Numbered from the stretch's first letter, positions 55,501-63,656 are shown. The stretch: DNA of 64,000 nucleotides from Ruminococcus hominis (GCF_014287355.1 NZ_JACOPE010000001.1:2418001-2482000), one strand, 5' to 3'. Numbers and translations are program-made. The notes: generated from the letters alone by a model not told the origin.

Positions 55501-58500
55501 GGTCATATACCTTAAATTCTGTCCCGGCAATCAATACAGATTTCTTTGTTTCATCGTCTTTTTTCACGATTTTCAGTTTTGCCTTAAACTCTTCATCCAG
55601 AAGCACTCGCCAGATCTGTGGCTCGTTTGGATGATGTTCTGTGATATTCACTTCAAAATCATCGACTGGCTTGTAATTGTGCGGTGTTGTAGTTTCACGC
55701 ACGATATAGCTTCCAAATGGTAATGGAATACTGCAGGCATACCCTTTTTCATCTGTGAAAATCTCAGTTGCTCCATTTTCTCCACTCACTACTGGTTTGG
55801 CAGAATCAAAATCATAGCTTCCATCTGCTTTCTTTGTAAGGGAAGATTTCAGATAAACTGTAAATCCGGCTCCGGATAACAGATCTGCATCGGTCTTTCC
55901 ATTGTTGGCTGCTTTGATGATCTGAAATGGCTGTTTGATGACCTGCTCACTGGAAGTGCACTCTCTTTTTACTTCTGCTGTCATATCTCCTTCATAACTG
56001 CACACAAGATCATGCTCTTCTGTATCTGCCAGGTATCCGGTCGGCGGTGTGATCTCTTTGACATAATATTTGCCAAGATATAAACCTTTTACAGAAGACT
56101 GTCCTTTGTCATCTGTTGTAAGAGATGCTACCTGTTCTCCTGCTTTATAAATAGTTCCAGTTGCTCCGTCCGGATGCACGATATCTTCACGGGCATACAG
56201 ACCATAAACCGCACCTTTCAGTGTGGCATCTCCCTGTGGTACTGCTTTTCCTGTTTCTTTATCAACTTTGAATAAATTGATCTTTGCTGTCACACGGTCA
56301 TTGCTGAAGGTATGGGCAAATAATACGGTTGCTTCTTTATCATTGGTGTAAGAAAACTTGAACGTATACACATCTTCTGTATTTCTTACATAGCCTTCCG
56401 GCGCCTGATCTTCTTTTACGGAATAGGAATATCCAATCGGAAGATCTGCTGTGAATTTTGCAGTTCCATCTGCTCCAGTAGTTGCTTTCTCAATCAGTGT
56501 TCCTTTTTTCACAACAACGGTTCCGTCTGCATTTCTAATATCATCGGATGCATACAGAGCAAAAATACCGCCATTCAGTGGTTTCTTTGTATCTTTATCC
56601 TGTTTTACTACGGAAACATCTGCTTTCTGTCTTTCGTTGTTAAAAGTCACATCTGCAAATACAACTTCTTTATTCTGTCCGGCATAAGTCAGAGTCACTG
56701 GCTTTTCTTCGCTGCCGTTATAGAAATTGTCCGGTGCTTTTGCTTCTTTCACCACATAGCTTCCAAGATGCAGGTTCTTCAGTGTAACAGAACCATTCTC
56801 TCCCGTAGTCAGATTATCTTTTACCAGGTCACCTTTGCTGTACACTTTTGTGCCATAAGCAGTTACGATATCTGCCCCGGCATACACGTTATACACTGCA
56901 TTTTTCTGTCTGCGGTTTTCATACTGGAATACCGTTCCATTTTCACTGACATCTGCTCCGGTAAGAACCTGTCCTTCTTTGTAAATGGTAAGCTCTGCCA
57001 GCTGTTCCTTATTTTCCACAGTTACCGATGAGGTTTTACTTGCTACCAGTTTTACATTTGTTGCCGTTGCATTTACCACATATCCCTGTGGTGCGGTGAT
57101 CTCTTTCAGATAAACAGTATCCTGTGTCTTGATGATCGTAACAGAAGATTTTCCATTCTTATCTGTTGCCGGCATCTGAATGATCAGCTTTGTACAAGCC
57201 TCATCGCTGTATACACCGAACACTGCACCTGCAAGATTAACATCCGCTGTATCGTCTTTCTTTACGATTTCGATCGTAGCCTGTTCAATCCAGGACACCT
57301 TTAAGCTTACATATTTTTCATCAGCGACACCTTCTCCAAACACAAATGCCAGATCCTGAACACTTGCATTCGTAGTCAGTTTATATGCTGAATAATCTTT
57401 TGTAATACTTCCCTTCATTTTTGCAGAAAAAGTAGCACTTACATCTCTTGTCTGTGTCAGAGGAGCTGAAAGATAAAACGTGGTTCCGCCTCCAATTGTT
57501 ACGCTTGCACCTGCCGCACTTACATTTCCAGTAGATACATTATAAAGCTTCACTCCCTTTGGTAAGTCCATTGTGATTTTCTGCTGGGAAGATGCATTGA
57601 ACTTAATGTTCTCCGTTCTCTGAACATTTCCATCTACATAAGCTTTTACATTCGGTTTGGAAAATGACATCGCTACATCTGGTATTTCCGGCTTATTTGC
57701 ACAATAATTATAGAGTTCTTTTGCCAAAGCCTCGCCTGTAGCATTTGTTCCATAGAATGCATCACTGCTTCCATTGGCATAAGATGCAGCCATGTGAATA
57801 ATGATGAATCTTTTTCCTTCTGAAAAATCCGTGTGTTTATTCGCAAAAAAACTTTCGCTTCCTGCGGCATCTGTACCGTAATAACACACTTTTGCTAACG
57901 CCTGATTGTCCCCGATCTTTGTGATTGTATAATTTCCAGATCCTGGTCCTGGTTTTGCCGGCTGTACACAATACGCAGTTGCTCTGACGCTTCCGTAGCT
58001 GATATAGTACGGCTCTGTCAGATAGGTTCCAAGATTATAATCTGCATATCTATACAGAGGTCCTTTTTCGATTGTTACCTGCTGTGTACTTCTTGCTGAA
58101 TAAGCCAAAACTGCTTCAAATGTTGCAATCTCTCCCTCTTCCATAGAATCAAGATCCACACCTTCGTCTCCTGCCTGTTCCAAAACATCGTGAAGCTCTA
58201 ACCCGGATTCTTCATCATAGGTATCCTGATTCTGTGCCTGCTCTACTAAATCATCAAATTCATCAGCATCAATATCGGTAATTTCCGAGTCTGATTCTGA
58301 ATCCTCCGCTTCTTCTGTCTGCTGTTCACTGCCAGCTGTTTCAGATTCGGTTACTGCTTCGCTCCCTGCAGTTTCTGTCTGCACTTCTGTTTCTTTCTCA
58401 CGCACAATCAGCTTTCGGCTGATCTGATACTTCGGATGCTCCTGATTTACCGGTTCCACATAATAGACCGCTTTGTAAGTGTCCACATGATCTGTCGTAA

Positions 58501-58804
58501 AATCCTCATTCTTGTCGTTCTTTGCTTCCTCAAATGTGACTTTAACCTTTTCATCATCCTTGATTTCCAGTCCTGTGTAGTCTGATTTCACATCAAATAC
58601 ACTGCCTGTTTCAAGTTCATAATCTTTGGCAGTCACCACCTCCTCTTCATCCAGAAGGTCTTTCACTTCCTCATAAAGTGGCGGTTTTTCCTCTGGCTGG
58701 ATCTCCGCTGCATATGCAGTCATCGGAGACAACACTGTACTAAGCATTGTCATGCCTGCCAGCAATCCAGATACTACTTTCCTAAAATTACCTTTTTTCT
58801 TCAT
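52514..58804 (-). CDS. Giant SpaA/Cna-B repeat surface adhesin with sortase signal
   Basis: About 2096 residues from ATG 58804 (GAGAGGACC upstream). Signal peptide (LLAGMTMLSTVLSPMTAYA), an acidic Glu/Thr/Ser stretch, and a thioester-type domain around Cys278 (ATAYCVQPAKPG). More than a dozen SpaA/Cna-B prealbumin-like repeats follow, each with a GAxFGxY or AKLTVLD start, YYVKE or YTLREE core, and AP-x-GYV end, forming isopeptide-bonded rods. C-terminal sortase signal NAPKTGD (LPXTG variant), hydrophobic segment, and RKRK tail. Cell-wall anchored; probably helps mating contact or host adhesion. Carried by the ICE between topB and the helicase genes. Confidence 0.92.
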   Translation of the reverse strand: MKKKGNFRKVVSGLLAGMTMLSTVLSPMTAYAAEIQPEEKPPLYEEVKDLLDEEEVVTAKDYELETGSVFDVKSDYTGLEIKDDEKVKVTFEEAKNDKNEDFTTDHVDTYKAVYYVEPVNQEHPKYQISRKLIVREKETEVQTETAGSEAVTESETAGSEQQTEEAEDSESDSEITDIDADEFDDLVEQAQNQDTYDEESGLELHDVLEQAGDEGVDLDSMEEGEIATFEAVLAYSARSTQQVTIEKGPLYRYADYNLGTYLTEPYYISYGSVRATAYCVQPAKPGPGSGNYTITKIGDNQALAKVCYYGTDAAGSESFFANKHTDFSEGKRFIIIHMAASYANGSSDAFYGTNATGEALAKELYNYCANKPEIPDVAMSFSKPNVKAYVDGNVQRTENIKFNASSQQKITMDLPKGVKLYNVSTGNVSAAGASVTIGGGTTFYLSAPLTQTRDVSATFSAKMKGSITKDYSAYKLTTNASVQDLAFVFGEGVADEKYVSLKVSWIEQATIEIVKKDDTADVNLAGAVFGVYSDEACTKLIIQMPATDKNGKSSVTIIKTQDTVYLKEITAPQGYVVNATATNVKLVASKTSSVTVENKEQLAELTIYKEGQVLTGADVSENGTVFQYENRRQKNAVYNVYAGADIVTAYGTKVYSKGDLVKDNLTTGENGSVTLKNLHLGSYVVKEAKAPDNFYNGSEEKPVTLTYAGQNKEVVFADVTFNNERQKADVSVVKQDKDTKKPLNGGIFALYASDDIRNADGTVVVKKGTLIEKATTGADGTAKFTADLPIGYSYSVKEDQAPEGYVRNTEDVYTFKFSYTNDKEATVLFAHTFSNDRVTAKINLFKVDKETGKAVPQGDATLKGAVYGLYAREDIVHPDGATGTIYKAGEQVASLTTDDKGQSSVKGLYLGKYYVKEITPPTGYLADTEEHDLVCSYEGDMTAEVKRECTSSEQVIKQPFQIIKAANNGKTDADLLSGAGFTVYLKSSLTKKADGSYDFDSAKPVVSGENGATEIFTDEKGYACSIPLPFGSYIVRETTTPHNYKPVDDFEVNITEHHPNEPQIWRVLLDEEFKAKLKIVKKDDETKKSVLIAGTEFKVYDLDNKKYVEQVTTYPVTTTHKSYFTDSQGYLIMPKNLKIGHYRIEEVNAPEGYTINKNYVEIAVDANTAYQMDSESGDAIITVDYENHPVKGKLTIYKKGEMLTGFKKDFVYEERYLKGASFHVYAAENIYTPDYQKDENGNRQLIYAKDALVTTVTTGEDGKAVADNLPLGSYYVVEKTAPEGFVLNHDRSDVSFVYADQDTPVIEQEVMVGDDRQKVAIQVEKQDAENGATVAGAVFGIYNTEDLKNEKGEIIVKADTLLQEMTSDNDGLAACTLDLPLGQYYVKELKAPAGFVSSDEVLNLDASYQGQDVKTVKLKTVKKNQPTTVEITKSDVTTGVELDGAKLTVLDKEGNVVDQWTSVKDQPHVIKRLTVGKEYTLREEMAPYGYLKATDVKFTLEDTAEIQKVEMKDEVPTGLLIINKNGEFLDKVTLLDHVKGTVEHLFEYVTGSLSDVAFDVFAAEDIKAADGVSEDYFKADEKVGTITTDSNGIAQMGDLPAGKYYVKEVKTAHGYVLDKESRYVDLSYRDQDTPVITYDEKWQNARQKVKVTVLKKEKDTERVLAGGVFGLYTSEDIKNAKGEVLLEKDSLIEQRVTDEKGQITFTADLPVDGKYYVKEIFAPDGFVTTEEVQEFTFEYAGEDQAEVSYDFTFENQPTTVELSKTDLTTGKELPGAHLKVTDSDGNTVDEWTSTEESHVIKELVVGKKYTMTETKPADGYVTAESITFTVENTAEVQKHEMKDDVTKVEISKTDITGETEIPGAKLTILDEDDQVVESWTSTEEAHYIEKLPIGKYTLREEQAPKGYLLTSDVSFEVKDTGEIQKVAMKDDTAKGKVILNKTDKSSGEPLKGVEFELRDSKGKVLETLKTDAAGHAESKLYEIATFKNGKYDTAIKYYLVETKTLDGYTLDQTKHEVTFAYADDSTPVVEVTFNLTNEKPEVPETPNTPDIPQSHEETKVSNAPKTGDSTNIWLPILLLVISTGGMAGLYISRKRK

Positions 58805-58838
58805 GCTAAGGTCCTCTCTTTCATAATATTTGTATGAA

Positions 58839-58862
58839 AACAGACAGTCCTTAGACTGCCTG
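58839..58862 (-). terminator. Hairpin upstream of the adhesin gene
   Basis: AGGCAGTC/GACTGTCT stem around TAAG (one G-T pair), followed by GTTTTCATACAAA on the minus strand. Lies between the topB stop and the adhesin ribosome site. The same TTTTCATACAAA string follows the terminator at 52461-52487. Confidence 0.6.
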
Positions 58863-58879
58863 CAATACATTACTTATCG

Positions 58880-59554
58880 TTATGGGAAAATCAGATTGAA
58901 CTGCACATTTCCCTCGCCGGGATCAATCATTTCCACAGTTGCTTCATACTGTCTCCCTGTTTTTCTGGATACCAGATCCTTATAATGGATTTTTCCTTTA
59001 GACAGGAACTTCTTTGCTGCCGCCTTATCCATCTTTTTCCCCTGGCTTGCAAGGAATTTATCATTCTTCCATAAGGTAAAAGCACAGTTCCGGTCGGAAC
59101 AGTAAAAGTTTACTTTTCCTTCCCTGACATCAGCTCCACATCGGGGACATTTGCCAATGACTTCCCCTTTTGCTTTTCCCTGAAACTGCTCTTTCTTTTC
59201 TTCTGAAATAGCCTGATATCTGGCAACCAGTTCCTGCATCAGCTCTGTAATCCCATTTAGGAATTCATCTGCTGTCTCTGTATTCTGGGCAATGTGATTC
59301 AATGCCATTTCCCACTCTGCTGTCATCTTCGGAGATTTAATCTCATCCGGCAAAACCGTAATCAGTACATTGCCATCATCTGTCGGCACCAGATTTTTCT
59401 TTTCCCTTTTCACAAAACCAGACTGAATCAGTTTTTCAATGATTGCTGCCCTTGTTGCCGGAGTACCAAGTCCTTTCTTTTCCGTATCTTCGGTCAGTTC
59501 TTCATTCCCAGCACGTTCCATCGCAGAAAGCAGGGTATCTTCTGAAAGCTTTTG
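58880..59554 (-). pseudogene. topB: Topoisomerase III (topB), C-terminal fragment
   Basis: The frame from about 59551 reads KLSEDTLLSAMERAGNEELT, then KGLGTPATRAAIIEKLIQSG, then a zinc-finger end (CPRCGADVREGKVNFYCSDR). That is the last third of a type IA topoisomerase of the ICE kind. Upstream of the Lys codon the match to topB stops and an in-frame TGA follows, because another element is inserted here. The active-site Tyr domain lies in the missing N-terminal part, so the fragment is inactive as it stands. Confidence 0.88.
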
Positions 59555-59586
59555 TCAAGGGGGTGCGTGGATATTTTTTATATTAC

Positions 59587-59784
59587 TTACGCAGATTCTC
59601 TCTCTGCTTCTGCCTGAATAATGCGTTTCAATCTGTCCTCAGCAGTCAAACCGCTACTATGGTCAAAAAACACTTTGACTTTATAATTTGTTTTGCCTTG
59701 CTTAATCACAAAAACTCCATCCGGTTTGTTTTTCTCCGAATGGTTATTTGGGGTGGGTAGTGTACTGTTCACAATATTTGTCAT
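59587..59784 (-). CDS. TnpW-type transposon-encoded small protein, 65 aa
   Basis: From ATG 59784 (AAGGAGG, 8 nt): MTNIVNSTLPTPNNHSEKNK, PDGVFVIKQGKTNYKVKVFF, then DRLKRIIQAEAE. This matches the small TnpW-type proteins of Tn4451-like and related Clostridia transposons. Function unknown. It lies about 30 bp inside the presumed end of the element that disrupts topB. Confidence 0.75.
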   Translation of the reverse strand: MTNIVNSTLPTPNNHSEKNKPDGVFVIKQGKTNYKVKVFFDHSSGLTAEDRLKRIIQAEAERESA

Positions 59785-59813
59785 ACGATATTCCTCCTTG
59801 AATGAAAAAAGCC

Positions 59814-60026
59814 CGACAAGGAAAGGTCTGACAACGAAGTTCCGACAACGGACATCAGAAAACCTTTTTTCTTTATCGGGCGATACTATCTTTTTACTAT
59901 TTCCTTTTTCTTTATAATATTGGTTGTCATGGTTGTCAGAGAGGGAAAAGTGCCGCAATATCAAGGCTTTCGGGATTTTTGCCCGACAACCAGACCGACA
60001 ACCGGCTCGACAACCGAAGCGACAAC
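59814..60026. repeat. Iteron cluster, GTTGTCG repeats with 12-bp spacing
   Basis: CGACAAC (GTTGTCG on the minus strand) starts at 59984, 59996, 60008 and 60020, exactly 12 bp apart, directly after the helicase stop. Related copies lie at 59814 (CGACAAG), 59829 (TGACAAC) and 59843, and in the other direction at 59923 and 59932. A further inverted pair (60114, 60126; again 12 bp apart) lies inside the helicase 3' end. An AT-rich stretch (59870-59920) sits in the middle. This is the form of a Rep-binding replication origin. Confidence 0.7.
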
Positions 60027-60032
60027 GAGCTT

Positions 60033-61409
60033 TTATTTTTGCTTCAACCATTCTTCCGGAAGCCCTAACTGTTCCATTTCCTCTGTCGGGATTTCTTGAA
60101 AACCATCCATGCTGTTGTCAGGCTCGTTGTCGTTCCTGATACGCTCCCAGCCTTTTTGTCTGCGGTAAGGCTCTGGAAAATACCTAGGATTGCTGAACGC
60201 CCTCCAGCCTGTGACAGCGTTATTCATAATGTCGTTGATCTCTCGCAGTTCCCATTGTTTCGGTTCGTCATAATCATGCCCCAGTGCTTCCTTATAAAGC
60301 TGTTTGGAACAGACCATGCTGCCGGAATAGCGTTCCAAATAGTCTAAAATCTGTCCTGCCTTTGTGTCCTCCGGCATAAAGTCCTTTTGGTGGGCTTTCA
60401 GATAAGCGTTCATAGCCGGACTGAATCTCAGACGGAAATTTCCGCTTCTGTAAATCTCCATAGCTTCTGCCCACATCTGATTGATATACTCTCTTGAAGC
60501 CTGTTCATCTGCCAAAATATGAACCTCAGCCCTTTCAGGATAGACCATAACCGGAACGAAGCGGCGGTTGCCTGTTCGGTCGAGGGGAAGAAAGTCAAGG
60601 GTATTGGAAGAACCTCCAAACACACATTGTCGTTTTCTGTCTGCCGGATGTGTTTCATAGGGTATCTTATAGGTTTCCTTTTGGCGGCTCAGAAAGGACT
60701 TGATTTCTTCAATGCTCTTAGCGTTGGCGGTTGCAATCATTTCCGACATTTCAATAATCCAATGCCCCTGCATTTTGCGGTACACATTTTCATCATCCAG
60801 CTTCTTCAAGTCATCAGAGAACCAATCATCATTGACCGCAAGCAAACGGAAGAAAGAGGACTTTCCGGCTCCCTGACCGCCTACAAGACAGAGCATTACC
60901 TCAAATTTGCACCCCGGCTTAAAGGCTCGTGAGATAGCACCCAACAGAAACAACTTCAATGCTTCATAGGTGTAATCATCTGTATCAGAACCGAGAAAGC
61001 GGTGCAGACAGAAGCGTATGCGTTCCGTTCCGTCCCAGTGTAGGGCATTGAGAAAATCGCAGACAGGGTGGTAACGGTTTTCGTTGGCAATAACCGCAAC
61101 TGCGTCTATGATTTTCTTTTCTACGGTCAATCCATAGTTTTCTTCAAAATATAGGAGCAGATATTTCACATCCACATCCGTCAATGTCGGGCTGTCACGA
61201 TACCAACCGAGGGGCTTCACAATGTCGATTCTTTCGGTCAGAAGATTTTTTCGGATAGCTCCTTTCAAAAGTGGGTCATATTGCAGAACACGCTTATAAT
61301 TTGCGGCAGTATTATAAACCTTACCTTTCTCGCTCTGCTCTAAGCTGTTTCGGATTTCTTCTACTGTGCATGGTTCTGTCTGCTGACAGTTCTGCAATTC
61401 GTTGTTCAA
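60033..61409 (-). CDS. VapE-like / DUF5906-type helicase
   Basis: 458 residues. Superfamily-3-like ATPase with Walker A LVGGQGAGKSSFFRLL, HWIIEMSEMIATANAK (Walker B region), VFGGSSNTLDFLPLDRTGNR (sensor) and an N-terminal region HPVCDFLNALHWDGTERI that is typical of virulence-associated E proteins. It should open or unwind DNA at the element origin together with the CHC2 primase encoded upstream, whose gene it overlaps by 89 nt. Iterons lie directly downstream. Confidence 0.9.
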   Translation of the reverse strand: MNNELQNCQQTEPCTVEEIRNSLEQSEKGKVYNTAANYKRVLQYDPLLKGAIRKNLLTERIDIVKPLGWYRDSPTLTDVDVKYLLLYFEENYGLTVEKKIIDAVAVIANENRYHPVCDFLNALHWDGTERIRFCLHRFLGSDTDDYTYEALKLFLLGAISRAFKPGCKFEVMLCLVGGQGAGKSSFFRLLAVNDDWFSDDLKKLDDENVYRKMQGHWIIEMSEMIATANAKSIEEIKSFLSRQKETYKIPYETHPADRKRQCVFGGSSNTLDFLPLDRTGNRRFVPVMVYPERAEVHILADEQASREYINQMWAEAMEIYRSGNFRLRFSPAMNAYLKAHQKDFMPEDTKAGQILDYLERYSGSMVCSKQLYKEALGHDYDEPKQWELREINDIMNNAVTGWRAFSNPRYFPEPYRRQKGWERIRNDNEPDNSMDGFQEIPTEEMEQLGLPEEWLKQK

Positions 61410-61959
61410 GTTTCAACACCTCCTTTCTCTGTTCTGCCACAAGTGCTTTTCGTTCCTCCAATGAACCATACAGAAGAATATCAAGCAGATATTCGATATA
61501 GTTCTTCTTATACAGTGCTTCTGCAAACAGAGGATTCCATTCCTCATCCGGCTGTTTAGGAGCGTATTTCTTTTCCCATTCTCTAAGAAGATGAAAATAA
61601 TCCGTCAGCACCTTGTAGCAATGATTTTCTTCTTTTTGATATTTCTGCTCCGGTGTCGGCTCACGAATACGAGGGCGGACACTGGGCTTTTGTCGGCTGT
61701 CATAGTTAAGACCAAAATCTTCAGCAAGTTTGACAGCAGCTTCCCTCAGCCCGATACCGAATAGCTTCGCTGTGAGATCAACAGCGTCTCCGGTTGCTCC
61801 GCAGCCAAAACAGTAATAGCGTTCATCCAGCTTCATACTGGGGGACATATCCGAGTGAAACGGACAGCACGCCATACCTGTGCGACCCACTTTCAAGCCA
61901 TAGGCTTCTGCGGCTTGTCGGGCAGTAACATTTTCTTTTACAATTTCAAATACATTCAT
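61321..61959 (-). CDS. CHC2 zinc-finger primase-like protein
   Basis: About 212 residues from ATG 61959 (AAGGAGTCAC upstream). The DnaG-type zinc finger is clear: GRTGMACCPFHSDMSPSMKL, then YYCFGCGATGDAVDL. No TOPRIM domain follows; the rest is a charged helical region ending in a coiled coil. It would recognise primer start sites on the element and hand over to the VapE-like helicase. Confidence 0.9.
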   Translation of the reverse strand: MNVFEIVKENVTARQAAEAYGLKVGRTGMACCPFHSDMSPSMKLDERYYCFGCGATGDAVDLTAKLFGIGLREAAVKLAEDFGLNYDSRQKPSVRPRIREPTPEQKYQKEENHCYKVLTDYFHLLREWEKKYAPKQPDEEWNPLFAEALYKKNYIEYLLDILLYGSLEERKALVAEQRKEVLKLEQRIAELSADRTMHSRRNPKQLRAERER

Positions 61960-61982
61960 GTGACTCCTTTCCTGAAACGAAA

Positions 61983-62112
61983 AAAGCACCTGTCATTTTC
62001 AAAACGAAAATAGCAAGTGCCTTAAAGTTCCATATTTAATTTTAGGTGCAAAAAAGCAGGAGACCTTTTCAGATTTCCTGCTTAGCAAAGCTGTGAAGAT
62101 TTAATTGTGGTT
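61983..62112 (-). repeat. Direct repeat copy A (cassette boundary, with terminator)
   Basis: Contains a hairpin (minus GCACTTGC...GGTGC) followed by six T, then a segment AGCAGGAGACCTTTTC and AAGCTGTGAAGATTTAATTG shared with copy B. The right part keeps ATGGAACTTTAA, resembling the last codons of the gene at 63643. It separates the primase gene from cargo gene 1. Confidence 0.8.
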
Positions 62113-62156
62113 GGGTTGCCAGTTATACAAACTGGGATTTTTCTTTTTAGAATGAA

Positions 62157-62627
62157 TTATTTATTTTCTACAATAGCACCATATTTCGTATGCGGAAGAT
62201 ATTGTACCTTTAAATAAGTATTTTTATCAACATACCTTGAAAATACTGTGATTTCGATTTCATCATCTTTAACTTTATCATATAGAAAAATACTTCTTCT
62301 TTCAGAAGATATATCTGCACCACCATGAGATTGTTCAGTTACATATCCTTCTGCATAACTATACTGTTTGTTTATGATGTAAGGCATATCTAAAACAAAA
62401 TCTTTCAAATATAAGATTAAAAGAATAGCTACTATAACAAGAATGGTATTAGCCAATCGAAGAAATATTATATCATTTTTTCCAGTATATTCTTTTTTTA
62501 TCGCTTCTTTATCAAAAAATATCGAATAGATAAGTTTTCTTTTTTTAATTAGATAGATAATGCAAGCAATTAAAGCTATAACAAATAATGAAACTCTTAT
62601 AAACAATCTAAATATAGCAAAATCCAT
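62157..62627 (-). CDS. Predicted membrane protein, DUF3592-like, 156 aa
   Basis: Two membrane helices (VSLFVIALIACIIYLI and ANTILVIVAILLILYL) followed by an extracytoplasmic beta-rich domain (YVTEQSHGGADISSERRSIF) of the DUF3592 type. Very AT-rich compared with the neighbouring primase/helicase genes. Stands alone between repeat copies A and B, so it is a cargo gene. Function unknown. Confidence 0.7.
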   Translation of the reverse strand: MDFAIFRLFIRVSLFVIALIACIIYLIKKRKLIYSIFFDKEAIKKEYTGKNDIIFLRLANTILVIVAILLILYLKDFVLDMPYIINKQYSYAEGYVTEQSHGGADISSERRSIFLYDKVKDDEIEITVFSRYVDKNTYLKVQYLPHTKYGAIVENK

Positions 62628-62662
62628 AATATCATTCCCTTAAACTTCAAGTTTGTTGCTTA

Positions 62663-62910
62663 CATTATACTTCATCAACCTAAAGAATGGAAGATATTTT
62701 CTTGCTCCCTAAAGCAAAAGCACCTGTCATTTTCAAAACGAAAACAGCAAGTGCCTTAGAGTTCCATATTCAGTTTTTGGGAAAAAAAGCAGGAGACCTT
62801 TTCTGATATGCTCCCTTTATGAGAGACAGTGAAAAAACAAACTGTCATCATGAAGGGAGCATATCATTCGGATCTCTTGCTTAGTAAAGCTGTGAAGATT
62901 TAATTGTAGT
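62663..62910 (-). repeat. Direct repeat copy B (cassette boundary)
   Basis: About 107 bp at 62663-62770 are nearly identical to copy C (63550-63656, about five differences), and the part from 62717 on matches copy A. It holds the same terminator hairpin and ATGGAACTCTAA. It is split by a 61-bp palindromic insert at 62805-62865, which copy A lacks. Confidence 0.85.
62805..62865. mobile_element. 61-bp palindromic MITE-like insert
   Basis: Perfect 13-bp terminal inverted repeats GATATGCTCCCTT/AAGGGAGCATATC plus an inner pair GACAGT/ACTGTC. Absent from the otherwise matching copy A, so it is an insertion. Could be a miniature element mobilised in trans or a regulatory hairpin. Confidence 0.6.
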
Positions 62911-62965
62911 CAGTTTTTCTTATACCATCCGAAATTTATACTTTAATGTTCTCTCATAACAAAAA

Positions 62966-63475
62966 TCAATTTTGTCCTCCAACAAAAATACCGTTTGGGG
63001 GATTATCCCATATAAAATTATCCTCAGCCACTTCGCTCTCTAATGCAATTTCAATTTTATATATCCCCACATTTTGGGCATTTTCATCATCCTCACTATA
63101 CATATAAAAATTCATACAATACCGTTCCTTCTCTGTCAATATGAGATACATACCATCCAATTCCGTTTTCCTTTTACCATAGTTGCTTTCACTTGATGAT
63201 GCACAATCGCCCTCAAAACTTTGGATACTGCCCTCAATATAATCGAAAAAAGCAGAGATTTCAGTGTCTAAATTCTCAATGTTCTTTTTGCTTTCTTCGG
63301 AAAATAGAGATTTGAGTTTCTCTGAATCCTGTTGCTTACATGCCTCGATAATTTGTTGACACATCTTATCCGTTTCATTTTGTTCAGAGCTAAACCAGTC
63401 ATTGAAATATTTGTTAGAGCAGCCTGTTAAACCGAGTATAATAATCACACTGAAAAGCAACAGTACTTTCTTCAT
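62966..63475 (-). CDS. Lipoprotein, DUF5104-like, about 169 aa
   Basis: Signal peptide with lipobox: MKKVLLLFSVIIILGLTGCS, Cys is the lipidated residue. The rest (CQQIIEACKQQDSEKLKSLF, then YGKRKTELDGMYLILTEKER) fits the DUF5104 layout of small Clostridia lipoproteins. ATG 63475 is chosen because it starts the signal peptide; an earlier in-frame ATG is less likely. Cargo gene 2, between repeat copies B and C. Possibly a surface or entry-exclusion function, not shown. Confidence 0.78.
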   Translation of the reverse strand: MKKVLLLFSVIIILGLTGCSNKYFNDWFSSEQNETDKMCQQIIEACKQQDSEKLKSLFSEESKKNIENLDTEISAFFDYIEGSIQSFEGDCASSSESNYGKRKTELDGMYLILTEKERYCMNFYMYSEDDENAQNVGIYKIEIALESEVAEDNFIWDNPPNGIFVGGQN

Positions 63476-63549
63476 ATAATTACATCCTTTACTTGATAAT
63501 TGCAAAATCACTTATTGGATTAAGGTCATTACAAAAAATTTCTTACTAT

Positions 63550-63656
63550 CATTATACTTCATCAACCTAAAGAATGGAAGATATTTTCTTGCTTCCTAAA
63601 GCAAAAGCACCTGTCATTTTCAAAGTGAAAACAGCAAGTGCTTTAGAGTTCCATAT
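63550..63656 (-). repeat. Direct repeat copy C (cassette boundary)
   Basis: Near-identical to 62663-62770. On the minus strand it begins with the last codons of the gene at 63643-64000 (ATG GAA CTC TAA), so the repeat contains a native gene end and its terminator. This suggests it is the original and the other copies are duplicates. Confidence 0.8.

Noticed and set aside
52514..58804. Repeated segments as a tandem DNA repeat or CRISPR
   Set aside because: They are diverged protein repeats (SpaA/Cna-B) inside one reading frame.
59984..60026. Regular 12-bp repeats as a possible CRISPR array
   Set aside because: Repeat unit and spacing are far too short for CRISPR and no cas genes are present; the iteron reading fits better.
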